The notes beneath the pieces were generated by a model, which saw only the letters and a program-made list of their open reading frames with translations, was not told the origin of the DNA and searched no databases. This document shows positions 33,690 to 42,557 of a DNA stretch of 63,952 nt, piece after piece. The stretch spans positions 1-63,952 of the forward strand of contig JAJTHE010000007.1 in NCBI GenBank assembly GCA_021298815.1. Direction: 5' to 3'. The translations under genes and the position numbers were made by a program. Each line of letters begins with the position of its first letter. The first letter of the stretch is position 1. This DNA is from Betaproteobacteria bacterium (GTDB lineage: Bacteria; Pseudomonadota; Gammaproteobacteria; Burkholderiales; CAIKXV01).

Positions 33690-34337
33690 ATGGACGACCG
33701 GCGACGATACCTGCCCTCCGCGCACAGGCGGACCCTCCTGTCCGGCGCGGGCGGCACGCTCGCCCTGGCTGCCCTCGGCACGGGTTGCGTGCTGCTCGCC
33801 GGGTGCGACAGCCGGCCGTCGCCGGTGTTCCATTCGATCGACGTCACCGGTGCCACGTTCGGGCAGGGGTTCGACCTGACCGACTTCAACGGCGATCGAC
33901 GCACGCTTGCCGACTACAAGGGCAAGGTGGTGGCGCTGTTCTTCGGGTTCACCCAGTGCCCGGACGCCTGTCCGACGGCCCTGGCCAAGCTGGCGGAAGT
34001 CAGCAAGGGCCTGGGTGCCGATGCGGCGCGCCTGCAGGTCGTGTTCATCACGGTGGATCCGGAACGCGACACGGCCGAACTGCTGCGCAACTACGTGCCG
34101 GCGTTCCATCCCGCGTTCACCGGCCTGCGCGGTTCGCCCGAGCAGATCGCGGCGGTGGCGAAGGCCTACAAGGCGTACTACAGCAAGGTCGCGGGCAAGA
34201 CGCCCGAGAGCTACACGATCGACCATTCGACCTTCACCTACCTTTACGACCCGGAAGGCCGGCTGCGGCTGATGGCGCGCCACGAGATCACCGTGGCCCA
34301 GCTGGCAGCGGACGTGCGGCAGCTGATGCGCGGCTAG
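33690..34337 (+). CDS. SCO1/SenC-family copper protein
   Basis: A 215-residue SCO-family thioredoxin-fold protein used in assembly of the CuA centre of cytochrome c oxidase or in copper-dependent thiol chemistry. The N-terminus has a basic stretch, a hydrophobic segment and a lipobox-like LLAGC, so it may be membrane-anchored. The CxxxC copper motif is C90-P-D-A-C94-P in FTQCPDACPTALAKL and the third ligand is His in TIDHSTFTYLYDPEG. The arrangement of DUF2946, PCu(A)C and SCO makes a copper-delivery module. Length is normal. Confidence 0.93.
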   Translation: MDDRRRYLPSAHRRTLLSGAGGTLALAALGTGCVLLAGCDSRPSPVFHSIDVTGATFGQGFDLTDFNGDRRTLADYKGKVVALFFGFTQCPDACPTALAKLAEVSKGLGADAARLQVVFITVDPERDTAELLRNYVPAFHPAFTGLRGSPEQIAAVAKAYKAYYSKVAGKTPESYTIDHSTFTYLYDPEGRLRLMARHEITVAQLAADVRQLMRG

Positions 34338-34382
34338 CAGTGCAGGCGGGTGCCCGGGCGGGCCGCAGCCGCCTGCGCCGGC

Positions 34383-34928
34383 TCAGCGCGGCCGTTGCGC
34401 CGCGCCTGCCTCGGGGGGCGATGCCGGCCGCGCCGCCCTGGCCGCCGGCGGGGCAGCGCTGCCGGCGGTTTCCGCACGCTGCGCCTTGGTGCGCCGCTGG
34501 ATCTCCGCGAGGCGCTGGCCGCGCAGCTTGCGCCGTTCCTGTTCGTCCGCCGCGGCGGCGATCTTCTGCTGCCAGGCGTCGCGCTCCTCGGGCGTGAAAT
34601 GACGCGTCCAGTCGCCCTTGGGTGCGCCGGCGGGCGACTTCGCGGCGTTCGCCCGCGCCTGTGACCGTTCGCCAGGCTCGCCCTTCATCGGTGCCTGTGT
34701 CGCCTGCGCCATCGCGCCCCCGGCCAGCCCGCAGGTGATCACCGCGGCGGCGAGCGTGGCGAGGGCGCGGCCGGGTGCACGGGCGTGGCGCCGGCGGGCG
34801 AGGGTGGCGGTCGGGACGGCGGTCGGGACGGCGGACAGGGCTGCGCGGGCGGCAGCAGCCGGTTGCGCGGCGGGTTGAACAGCGGGTTGAACAGCGATGG
34901 GTTGGCTGGCCTTCGATCTGCGTTCCAT
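34383..34928 (-). CDS. Hypothetical secreted protein with internal repeats
   Basis: A 181-residue protein of unknown function. It starts MERRSKASQPIAVQPAV and carries PAVQPAAQP and AVPTAVPTA. These come from 12-base tandem repeats in the DNA (34871-34894 and 34809-34832). A hydrophobic segment ending GGAMAQATQ (about residues 56-75) looks like a signal peptide set unusually far inside. The second half is charged (HFTPEERDAWQQKIAAAADEQERRKL) and resembles DUF3106-like periplasmic proteins, but I am not sure of the family. It converges with SCO. GGAG lies upstream of the start at 34928. Confidence 0.65.
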   Translation of the reverse strand: MERRSKASQPIAVQPAVQPAAQPAAAARAALSAVPTAVPTATLARRRHARAPGRALATLAAAVITCGLAGGAMAQATQAPMKGEPGERSQARANAAKSPAGAPKGDWTRHFTPEERDAWQQKIAAAADEQERRKLRGQRLAEIQRRTKAQRAETAGSAAPPAARAARPASPPEAGAAQRPR

Positions 34929-35083
34929 GTGCGCTCCGGAGGGTGGCGGGGCAGCCTGCGCGCGCCGGAATGGCACGCGCCCTGCTCCTGCACGCAAGTC
35001 TCTGCGTGCGCCCTGCGCGAAGCGAACGGCGATTGCGGCCGATAACGCGGCAAACCTCGCCGCGCACCGGCCGGATCTATCGA

Positions 35084-36196
35084 TCAGTCGTACACGACGA
35101 CGCTGCGGATCGATTCGCCGGAATGCATCAGGTCGATCGCACGGTTGATGTCCGACAGCGGCATCGTGTGCGTGATCAGGTCGTCGATCTGGATCTTCCC
35201 ATCCATGTACCAGTCGACGATCTTCGGCACGTCGGTGCGGCCGCGTGCGCCGCCGAACGCGGTGCCCTTCCAGACCCGGCCGGTGACCAGCTGGAACGGC
35301 CGGGTGCGGATTTCCTGGCCGGCGCCGGCCACGCCGATGATGATCGACTCGCCCCAGCCACGATGGCAGCACTCGAGCGCCTGGCGCATCAGGTCGACAT
35401 TGCCGATGCATTCGAAGCTGTAGTCGGCGCCGCCATCGGTGAGCGCGACGAGGTAGGGCACGAGGTCGCCTTCGACTTCCTTCGGGTTGACGAAGTGGGT
35501 CATGCCGAACTGCCGGCCGAGCGCCTCGCGCGCCGGGTTGATGTCCACGCCGATGATCATGTTCGCGCCGGCCAGGCGTGCGCCCTGCACCACGTTCAGG
35601 CCGATGCCGCCCAGGCCGAACACCACCACGTTCGCACCCGGCTCGACCTGGGCGGTGTTGATCACCGCGCCGATGCCGGTGGTGACGCCGCAGCCGATGT
35701 AGCAGACCTTGTCGAACGGCGCGTCTTCGCGGATCTTCGCCAGCGCGATCTCGGGCAGCACCGTGTAGTTCGAGAAGGTCGAGCAGCCCATGTAGTGGTG
35801 CACCATCTTCCCGCCGATCGAGAAGCGGCTGGTGCCGTCGGGCATCACGCCCTTGCCCTGCGTGGTGCGGATCGCGGTGCACAGGTTTGTCTTGCGCGAC
35901 AGGCACGACTTGCACTGCCGGCACTCGGGCGTGTAGAGGGGGATCACGTGGTCGCCCTTCTTCAGCGTGGTCACGCCCGGTCCGACGTCGACCACGATGC
36001 CTGCGCCCTCGTGGCCGAAGATCGCGGGGAACAGCCCCTCGGGATCGCCGCCCGATCGGGTGAACTCGTCCGTGTGGCAGACGCCGGTGGCCTTCAGCTC
36101 GACCATCACCTCGCCCGCCCGCGGTCCCTCGAGGTCGACGGTTTCGATGACCAGCGGTTGCCCTGCGGCGTAACAGACGGCGGCTTGCGTTTTCAT
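35084..36196 (-). CDS. Class III alcohol dehydrogenase / S-(hydroxymethyl)glutathione dehydrogenase
   Basis: A 370-residue zinc alcohol dehydrogenase of class III, which oxidises S-hydroxymethylglutathione (formaldehyde plus glutathione) with NAD, and also reduces S-nitrosoglutathione. Catalytic zinc ligands are C40 (TGVCHTDEF), H62 (FGHEGAGIV) and Cys in YIGCGVTTG. The structural zinc site is C92, C95, C98 and C106 in PECRQCKSCLSRKTNLC. The NAD motif is VFGLGGIGLNVVQ. The start at 36196 gives MKTQAAVCYA, the normal N-terminus. No esterase (FrmB) or Gfa partner is adjacent, so it is likely a single-gene unit for formaldehyde detoxification. Confidence 0.95.
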   Translation of the reverse strand: MKTQAAVCYAAGQPLVIETVDLEGPRAGEVMVELKATGVCHTDEFTRSGGDPEGLFPAIFGHEGAGIVVDVGPGVTTLKKGDHVIPLYTPECRQCKSCLSRKTNLCTAIRTTQGKGVMPDGTSRFSIGGKMVHHYMGCSTFSNYTVLPEIALAKIREDAPFDKVCYIGCGVTTGIGAVINTAQVEPGANVVVFGLGGIGLNVVQGARLAGANMIIGVDINPAREALGRQFGMTHFVNPKEVEGDLVPYLVALTDGGADYSFECIGNVDLMRQALECCHRGWGESIIIGVAGAGQEIRTRPFQLVTGRVWKGTAFGGARGRTDVPKIVDWYMDGKIQIDDLITHTMPLSDINRAIDLMHSGESIRSVVVYD

Positions 36197-36275
36197 CTGG
36201 ATCTCCGGTTCAGGAGGCCCGATTATCGCGCGGCTTGCCGTGCCGCGGAATGACCCGTATGGGTCAGTGGACGGG

Positions 36276-37622
36276 TCATGCCGTGCCGCGCGCCAGGCGC
36301 GCGCCGGAGAACTGCCAGCGCGCATCCGGCGGGAAGAAGTTGCGGTAGGTGGCGCGCAGGTGCGAGCGGGGCGTGGCGCAGGATCCGCCGCGCAGCACCA
36401 TCTGCTGGCTCATGAACTTGCCGTTGTATTCGCCGATCGTGCCCGGTGCGGTGCGGTAACCGGGATAGGGCAGGTAGGCGCTCTGCGTCCATTCCCACAC
36501 GTCGCCGAACAGTTGCCCCGGCAGGCCCGGGCGTGCGGCGGCGAGCGGCTCTGCCGGATGGAACAGCCCGGTCTCGAGCAGGTTGCCCTCCACCGGCGCG
36601 CGCCGCGCGACATGCTCCCATTCGGACTCGGTGGGCAGGCGTGCGCCCAGCCAGCGGGCGATCGCATCGGCCTCGTACAGGCTCAGATGGGCGGCGGGCG
36701 CATCGGGCGAGACGTCGACCACGCCGCGCAGCGTGAACGTCTGCCAGCGCGAAGCCTGGATGTCGCCGCCGTCTGCCTGCTGCCAGTAGAAGGGGGCCTG
36801 CCAGCCGCGGGCCTGCACGATGTCCCAGCCGGCGGACAGCCACAGATCGGGCCGGCGGTAGCCACCATCCTCGATGAAGGCGATGACCTCGCCGCAGCTC
36901 ACCGGCCGCAACGCGAGTTCGAACGGTTCCAGGAAGGTACGATGCCCAGGCCGTTCGTTGTCGAACGCGAAGCCTTCCTCGGAGGTGCCGCTGGAGACCA
37001 GGCCGCCCTCGCAGCCGAGCCAGCCGGCCGCCGCGGCGGCCACCGGCACCGGCGGCCAGCCCTCGCGGAACGCGGGCAGCAGCGGGTTGCGCGAGAACAG
37101 GTGCTTGAGGTCGGTGAGCAGCAGCTCCTGGTGCTGCTGTTCGTGGTGGATGCCCAGTTCGATGACCTCGGCCAGCACGGCTGCATCGGCGGCCTCCAGT
37201 GCCGCGGAGCGCAGCAGCGCATCGATGCGCGCCTCGACGTCGGCCCGGTAGGCACGCACGGTGGCCAGGCCGGGGCGCGACACCAGTCCGCGCTCGGCGC
37301 GCAGGTGCCTGTCGCCGACGCCGTTGTAGTAGCTGTTGAACAGCATGCGGAACGAGGGATGGAACGGACGGAAGGCGGGCTCGAAGCGTTCCAGCGCGAA
37401 CACCTCGAAGAACCAGGTGACATGCGCGAGATGCCACTTGGCCGGGCTGGCATCCGGCATCGACTGCAGTGCGCAGTCCTCGTCGGACAGGCCGTCGACC
37501 AGCGCCAGCGTCTGCGCCCGGGTGCGATGGAACTGCGGCAGCAGGCGTTCCAGGGCTGCATGCGCCGGTGCCGCCTGCCCGGGGGCGAATGCCGGGCGTG
37601 ACGGGAGTGCAGGGTTTGACAT
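36276..37622 (-). CDS. egtB: Ergothioneine biosynthesis protein EgtB
   Basis: A 448-residue EgtB-type iron-dependent sulfoxide synthase, which joins gamma-Glu-Cys or Cys to hercynine with O2. The N-terminal DinB domain has HLAHVTWFFE (H64/H67) and HHEQQHQE (H160 and H164), the non-haem iron ligands. The C-terminal formylglycine-generating-enzyme-like domain includes LFGDVWEWTQSAYLPYPGY and VLRGGSCATPRSHLRATYRNF. GGAGG supports the start at 37622. The methyltransferase EgtD, normally paired with EgtB, is not in the window, so it is either elsewhere or this enzyme works on another substrate. Confidence 0.92.
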   Translation of the reverse strand: MSNPALPSRPAFAPGQAAPAHAALERLLPQFHRTRAQTLALVDGLSDEDCALQSMPDASPAKWHLAHVTWFFEVFALERFEPAFRPFHPSFRMLFNSYYNGVGDRHLRAERGLVSRPGLATVRAYRADVEARIDALLRSAALEAADAAVLAEVIELGIHHEQQHQELLLTDLKHLFSRNPLLPAFREGWPPVPVAAAAAGWLGCEGGLVSSGTSEEGFAFDNERPGHRTFLEPFELALRPVSCGEVIAFIEDGGYRRPDLWLSAGWDIVQARGWQAPFYWQQADGGDIQASRWQTFTLRGVVDVSPDAPAAHLSLYEADAIARWLGARLPTESEWEHVARRAPVEGNLLETGLFHPAEPLAAARPGLPGQLFGDVWEWTQSAYLPYPGYRTAPGTIGEYNGKFMSQQMVLRGGSCATPRSHLRATYRNFFPPDARWQFSGARLARGTA

Positions 37623-37773
37623 GGGGCACCTCCAGGGACGGTTGGCTCTCTTGCGGTCCGGACGGGGGTCGCAGCCGGCATGCCCGACGGAGTGTGCCCG
37701 ATGATCCGGTGCCGGGTGTGCATCCGCTCGAACGGCTGCCGTGTCGACCGGCGCCGTGCCTGCCCGGGGCCGG

Positions 37774-38640
37774 TCAGGCCGCGCGCGCCACCGGCAGCGG
37801 ATAGGTGGCGGCGGTGCGCGCCATCTCCCGTATCGGGTCGTACCAGGCGTCGTCCACCTGAGCGAACCCGAGCACCTGAGCACGTTCGAAGGCCGCCTCC
37901 GCCGCCGTGTCGAAGGGCAGCGCGAGCAGCGCCGTGCGCAGCGCCGCGCGCGTGGCCCGCGGCAGGCGGCTCGCGGCCACCCATGGCGGGATCGGACTGG
38001 GTCCGAACGTCGCCAGCGAACGCAGTCCGGCGCGCCGGGTCGGTGCCGCACGCAGTTCCGTCTCGAGCACCGTGGAGTCGATCGCCGCCGCATCCACCTT
38101 CCCGGCTTCGATCAGTTCCAGCGAGCGCTGGTGCGCGCCCGATTCGACCACCGTGCCGAAGAATCCGTGCGGCAGGCCCGCCCGTGCCAGCGCATGCCGC
38201 AGCACCCCGTAGCCCGAATGGGAGTTCGGTTCGTTGATCGCGACGGTCGCGCCCTGCAGGTGGGCCAGGCAGCGCGCCGGATGGTCGTCGCGCACGACCA
38301 GGTCGGAGAAGTACACCGGCCGGGCTGCATAGCGCGCCCCGCGCATCACCGGCGCGGCCAGCAGTTCGAAGCGTGGCCGGGCGCGTGCCGCTTCCTGCAC
38401 GTAGGGCAGGCCGCACAGCCAGCCCACGTGTACCTCGCCGTCATGCAGCGCACGCTCGCGTTCCGGCCAAGGACGGTCCGCGACGAATTCGACCGGCAAT
38501 TGCAGCGTGCGCCCGAGCGCGGCGGCGACGTCGCGCGCGAACGGCTCAGCGTTGTCCGCCATGCAGGAGACGACGCGCAGCACCGCCGGAAGCACGGGCG
38601 ACGGCGTTCGGGGCGCTCGAAAGGACAGGGGTGCGGACAC
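37774..38640 (-). CDS. PhnD/SsuA-like substrate-binding protein
   Basis: A 288-residue protein of the PhnD-type periplasmic-binding fold (phosphate/phosphonate ABC receptors). It has GEVHVGWLCGLPYVQ, VVRDDHPARCLAHLQGATVAINEPNSHSGYGVLRHAL and KVDAAAIDSTVLE, matching the domain. The N-terminus (MSAPLSFRAPRTPSPV) is not a clear signal peptide, and there are no permease or ATPase genes near, so it may be a cytoplasmic or stand-alone sensor-type protein. The start is the first Met of the frame and might be wrong. It is followed by EgtB after 151 bases and is divergent from DUF427. Confidence 0.85.
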   Translation of the reverse strand: MSAPLSFRAPRTPSPVLPAVLRVVSCMADNAEPFARDVAAALGRTLQLPVEFVADRPWPERERALHDGEVHVGWLCGLPYVQEAARARPRFELLAAPVMRGARYAARPVYFSDLVVRDDHPARCLAHLQGATVAINEPNSHSGYGVLRHALARAGLPHGFFGTVVESGAHQRSLELIEAGKVDAAAIDSTVLETELRAAPTRRAGLRSLATFGPSPIPPWVAASRLPRATRAALRTALLALPFDTAAEAAFERAQVLGFAQVDDAWYDPIREMARTAATYPLPVARAA

Positions 38641-38742
38641 GCCCGGATGCTACACCGGCGCCAGCGGCCTCGGCGGCGATGGCCGGCGGTATGCTGACGG
38701 GTCTCGCCGCCCATCCCCCACCCATCGAACGGAGCGTTCCCC

Positions 38743-39027
38743 ATGCCCAGGGCAATCTGGCAAGGCACCGTCATCGCGCAGAGCGACCGGACCGAAGTCG
38801 TCGAAGGCAACCACTATTTCCCGCCGGAGTCGGTCGACCCGGCCGTGCTGCGCGCGAGTTCGACCCACACGACCTGCGGCTGGAAGGGCGTCGCCAGCTA
38901 CCACGACATCGTGGTCGGCGATGCGGTGAACAAGGACGCCGCCTGGTACTACCCGACGCCGAAGGATGCCGCCCGGCAGATCGCCGGCTTCATCGCATTC
39001 TGGAAAGGGGTCAAGGTCGAGGCCTGA
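38743..39027 (+). CDS. DUF427 domain protein
   Basis: A 94-residue DUF427 protein, a small cytoplasmic family of unknown function. It shows the family core: IAQSDRTEVVEGNHYFPPESV, STHTTCGWKGVASYHDIVVG and AAWYYPTPKDAARQIAGFIAFWKGVKVE. The Cys-Gly-Trp-Lys-Gly segment is the most conserved part. The full length is present. It is transcribed ahead of a Bug receptor with a 66-base gap and is divergent from the PhnD-like gene. Confidence 0.9.
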   Translation: MPRAIWQGTVIAQSDRTEVVEGNHYFPPESVDPAVLRASSTHTTCGWKGVASYHDIVVGDAVNKDAAWYYPTPKDAARQIAGFIAFWKGVKVEA

Positions 39028-39093
39028 GGTTCTGGCTTGGCGCTTGCTTCTGACAGTGCGCGCCGGGCCCTGCACCGGCTTCGGAGGATGTCG

Positions 39094-40176
39094 ATGGTCC
39101 AGTGCAGCAGACGTGACAGGTCCCGCTTCGAGCCCGCGGGAGCGGCAGGGAAACACCTCGACGGCGGCAGCGTGCCGAAGGTCGTCGTGCCGTGCCGCCC
39201 GCTCGCCAGGCTCGCTTCGCTGCTGCCGCTGCTGGTGCTGCCGGCACCTGCGCTAGCACAGTCCCCGGCCGCAGCCGAGGCGTGGCCGGCCCGGCCGATC
39301 CGCATCCTGCTGCCGGTCGGCGCCGGCGGGGTCACCGACATCAATGCGCGGCTGCTCGCCCAGCGCTGGAGCACCACGCTGGGGCAGTCGGTGCTGATCG
39401 ACAACCGGCCTGGTGCAGGCGGCATCGTCGCCACCGAGCTGGTGAGGAACGCCATCCCGGACGGACACACGCTGCTCTGGCTGAACTCCGGCCATGCGGT
39501 GGCCACCGCCGTGATGAAGTCGCTGCCCTACGATGCGGTGAAGGACTTCGAGCCGGTGTCGACCATCGCCTACTTCGCGCAGGCGCTGGTGGTGGGCGGC
39601 GACTCGCCGATCAAGTCGGTGTCCGGACTGGTCGCGGCGGCGAAGGCGAACCCGCGCAAGGTATCCATCGGCATGACCAACATCGGCAGCACGCCCCATG
39701 TCACCGCCGAGCTGTTCCGCTCGATGGGTGGCTTCGATGCCGAACTCGTTCCGTACAAGACCTCCGGCGCGCTGATCGCTGCCGCGCGCACCGGCGAGGC
39801 GAGCGTGATCATCGACTTCATCGCGCCGGTGCTGTCGCTGGTGCAGTCGGGTACGGTGCGGGCGCTGGCGGTCACCTCGCCGCAGCGCTTCCCGGGCCTG
39901 CCCGCGGTGCCGACGGTCGCCGAGGCCGGGCTGCCCGGCTTCGAGGCAACCGCATGGAACGGCCTGGCGGGTCCGGCGAAGACGCCGCGGCCGATCATCG
40001 AGCGCCTGCACCGCGAGATCCATTCGGCGATCGCGGTGCCGGAGATCGTGGCGCGCCTGCGCGAACTGGGCATCGAGGTGCGCGGCTCCACGCCCGAGGG
40101 CATGCGCAAGCTGATGGTCGAGGAGATCGACAAGTGGCGCAAGGTCGTGGCCACCGCGAAGATCGAGCGGCAGTAG
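39094..40176 (+). CDS. Bug-family periplasmic solute receptor
   Basis: A Bug receptor of 360 residues. ATG 39094 was chosen because GGAGG (39083-39087) lies 6 bases upstream; ATG 39088 would touch that site. After an Arg-rich stretch of about 35 residues comes a signal sequence (LASLLPLLVLPAPALAQ) and the mature start WPARPIRILLPVGAGG. VLIDNRPGAGGIVATE is intact. The later HVPYKG motif is changed to LVPYKTSGALIAAARTG, so the ligand-binding loop differs from that of its paralogues. It is followed after 100 bases by an amidase, which may act on the imported compound (inference). Confidence 0.9.
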   Translation: MVQCSRRDRSRFEPAGAAGKHLDGGSVPKVVVPCRPLARLASLLPLLVLPAPALAQSPAAAEAWPARPIRILLPVGAGGVTDINARLLAQRWSTTLGQSVLIDNRPGAGGIVATELVRNAIPDGHTLLWLNSGHAVATAVMKSLPYDAVKDFEPVSTIAYFAQALVVGGDSPIKSVSGLVAAAKANPRKVSIGMTNIGSTPHVTAELFRSMGGFDAELVPYKTSGALIAAARTGEASVIIDFIAPVLSLVQSGTVRALAVTSPQRFPGLPAVPTVAEAGLPGFEATAWNGLAGPAKTPRPIIERLHREIHSAIAVPEIVARLRELGIEVRGSTPEGMRKLMVEEIDKWRKVVATAKIERQ

Positions 40177-40276
40177 GCCGGATGCCCGGGCGGAACGGGC
40201 GACTGCGATAGCGATACACTCCCGCCCTTCCCGCCGTCCGAACCTGGCTCAGCTGCCGTTTCCTGGAGACGTTCCG

Positions 40277-41620
40277 ATGAAGTTGCCGAAGCCCATCCCC
40301 CAGCCCTACACGAATCGTGCAGGCGATTTCGCTTCCGGCAGGGACACGCCGAGCGCCTTCCTCGAACGTTGCCTCGCCAACGTCGAAGCGTTCGAACCGA
40401 CGGTCGGCGCATTCGTGCATGTCGAGATCGAGAAGGCGCGCGCGGCCGCGGCCGCCTCGACGGTGCGCTGGCGCGAGGGCAGGCCGCTGTCGCGCATCGA
40501 CGGCATGCCGGTCGGCATCAAGGACCTGATCGAGACGGCCGACATGCCGACCCAGTGCGGCTCGCCGGTATTCGAGGGCTACGAATCCCACCGCGACTCG
40601 GCGAGCGTGGTCGCGCTGCGCCAGGCCGGTGCGATCATCCTGGGCAAGACGGTGACCACCGAGTTCGCGGCGAAGGTGCCGCGCGGCACGCGCAACCCGT
40701 GGGACCCGGCGCGCACGCCGGGCGGCTCTAGCAGCGGCTCGGCCGCCGGCGTGGGCTGCGGCATGATCGCCGCCGGCCTCGGCACGCAGGTGATCGGCTC
40801 GCTGCTGCGCCCGGCCAGCTACTGCGGTGCCTATGCGTTCAAGCCGACCTTCGGCGCGATCAACCGCGGCGGTTCGCACGACGGACTGTCCCAGTCGGCG
40901 CATGGCCCGATCGCGGCGACGCTGCAGGACGCATGGATCGTCGCACGCGAGATCTCCGACCGCGCCGGCGGCGACCCGGGTTATCCGGGCCTTTACGGTC
41001 CGTCGGAGACGCCGGCACCGGTGCGCCCGTCGCGCATCGTGGTGATCGAGACCGCGGGATGGAATATCGCCGATGCGGACGCGAAGGCCGCGTTCGAGGC
41101 GGCGGTGAGGCGGCTCGCCGACGAGGGCGTGCGGGTGCAGCGCCGCAGCGACGATGCGCGCATCGCGCTGCTCGAGGTGGCGCTCGAGGACGCCGGGCGC
41201 GTGTCGCATGCACTGGTCAACTACGAATCGGTATGGCCGCTGAATACCTATCGCGACCGCGATCCGTCGAAGCTCAGCAGCTTCCTGCGCGAACGGCTGG
41301 TCGAGGCCGAGAAGATGACCCAGGCCGAGTACCGCAAGCTGCTCGCCACGCGTGCCGCCGCGCGCGCCGCGCATGCGATGCTGCTCGGCGAGTGCGACGT
41401 GCTGCTGACGCTGGCCGCGCCCGGCGCCGCGCCGCTGGGCATCGATTCCACCGGCGACACCGTGTTCAACATCCCGGCGTCCTACCTCGGTGCGCCGGCG
41501 CTGAGCCTGCCGCTGATGAGCGTGCAGGGGCTGCCGCTCGGCCTGCAGGCGATCGGCTTCATGGACCGTGATGCGGAGCTGTTCGAATCCGCCGGCTGGA
41601 TCGACCAGGTGCTGCGCTAG
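40277..41620 (+). CDS. Amidase signature family enzyme
   Basis: A 447-residue amidase-signature hydrolase, which cleaves carboxamides with a Ser-cisSer-Lys triad. Lys82 is in VGIKDLIET, the Ser/Gly block GGSSSGSAAGV runs from 149, and the nucleophile region is QVIGSLLRPASYCG (S175). The remaining residues fit the C-terminal cap of the fold (GIDSTGDTVFNIPASYLGAPALSLP). It is slightly short for the family but complete at both ends. The neighbouring Bug receptor and EamA exporter could make it part of an amide-utilising module. Substrate is not predictable. Confidence 0.92.
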   Translation: MKLPKPIPQPYTNRAGDFASGRDTPSAFLERCLANVEAFEPTVGAFVHVEIEKARAAAAASTVRWREGRPLSRIDGMPVGIKDLIETADMPTQCGSPVFEGYESHRDSASVVALRQAGAIILGKTVTTEFAAKVPRGTRNPWDPARTPGGSSSGSAAGVGCGMIAAGLGTQVIGSLLRPASYCGAYAFKPTFGAINRGGSHDGLSQSAHGPIAATLQDAWIVAREISDRAGGDPGYPGLYGPSETPAPVRPSRIVVIETAGWNIADADAKAAFEAAVRRLADEGVRVQRRSDDARIALLEVALEDAGRVSHALVNYESVWPLNTYRDRDPSKLSSFLRERLVEAEKMTQAEYRKLLATRAAARAAHAMLLGECDVLLTLAAPGAAPLGIDSTGDTVFNIPASYLGAPALSLPLMSVQGLPLGLQAIGFMDRDAELFESAGWIDQVLR

Positions 41621-41654
41621 CACGGGCGACGCGACCGTCCTTGCGCGCGCCGGC

Positions 41655-42557
41655 ATGCCGGGCGCAGGCATATGGCCGCTGCTGGTCGGCACCGGGGTGC
41701 TGCTCGGCCTGAGCATCCCGATCGCCAAGGCGGCCGCCGCGGCCGGCGTGCCGGCCCTCGCCTATGCCCTGTGGCCGGCCGCGCTGGCATCGGGCGTGCT
41801 CGCCCTGCTCGCGGCGCGCCGCCGCGGCGCCTGGCGGCCGTCGCTGCCGCTGCTGCGCTATGCCGCGATCTCCGGCTTCCTCGGGCATGCCGCACCGATG
41901 ACCGCGGTGTTCTGGGTGTCGGCCCAGGCCGGTGCCGGCTTCGCCTCGCTCGCCTTCACGCTGACGCCGGTGACCACGCTCGCGATCAGCCTGCTGGTGC
42001 GCCACGAGCGGTTCAGCGCCTTGCGCGCCCTGGCGGTCGCGATCGGATTCTCCGGCGCGCTGGTGCTGGTGCTCGGCCGGGGCGAGTCGATGCACGCGGC
42101 GACGGCGGCGGTGCTGCTGGTGCCGCTGATCCCGATCTTCATCGGTGGTGGCAACGTCTATCGCGCACTGCATACCCCGCCGGGCACGCCGGCCGAATGG
42201 CTGGCCGCGCTGAGCCTCGCCGCCTCGTCGGCGATGCTGCTCGCGGCCGGAGCGGCGACCGGCACGCTCGCGTTCGCGCCGGGGGTGGAGGCCTTTGCCT
42301 GGATCGGCGCGCAGGCGCTGGCGATGGTGGTCGGCTACGGCATGTACTTCGAGCTGATCCGCCGCGCCGAGCCGGTCACCTTCAGCTTCATGGGCTACGT
42401 GATGATGCTGACCGGGGTGGCCGTCGGGGTGGGGCTGTTCGGGGAACGGCTGCCGCTGTCGGCCGCGCCGGCGCTGCTGCTGATCGCCACCGCCTTCCTG
42501 ATGATCCACCGTGCGACGCGGATCACTCCTCGGAATACTTCCGCGACGATCCCTTGA
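41655..42557 (+). CDS. EamA/DMT-family transporter
   Basis: A 300-residue drug/metabolite transporter of the EamA type, with about ten predicted helices in two repeats (for example WPLLVGTGVLLGLSIPIAKA and FMGYVMMLTGVAVGVGLFGE). Members export amino acids and other metabolites. The start at 41655 (MPGAGIWPLLVG) gives the normal N-terminus; an open frame further upstream overlaps the amidase and lacks homology. Its 3' end overlaps the convergent MazG-like gene by 35 bases. Substrate unknown. Confidence 0.88.
   Translation: MPGAGIWPLLVGTGVLLGLSIPIAKAAAAAGVPALAYALWPAALASGVLALLAARRRGAWRPSLPLLRYAAISGFLGHAAPMTAVFWVSAQAGAGFASLAFTLTPVTTLAISLLVRHERFSALRALAVAIGFSGALVLVLGRGESMHAATAAVLLVPLIPIFIGGGNVYRALHTPPGTPAEWLAALSLAASSAMLLAAGAATGTLAFAPGVEAFAWIGAQALAMVVGYGMYFELIRRAEPVTFSFMGYVMMLTGVAVGVGLFGERLPLSAAPALLLIATAFLMIHRATRITPRNTSATIP

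Noticed and set aside
36248..36263. TGACCC-GTAT-GGGTCA hairpin near the class III alcohol dehydrogenase start
   Set aside because: The stem is only 6 bp with no T-run; it may be chance in GC-rich DNA, so it was not annotated.
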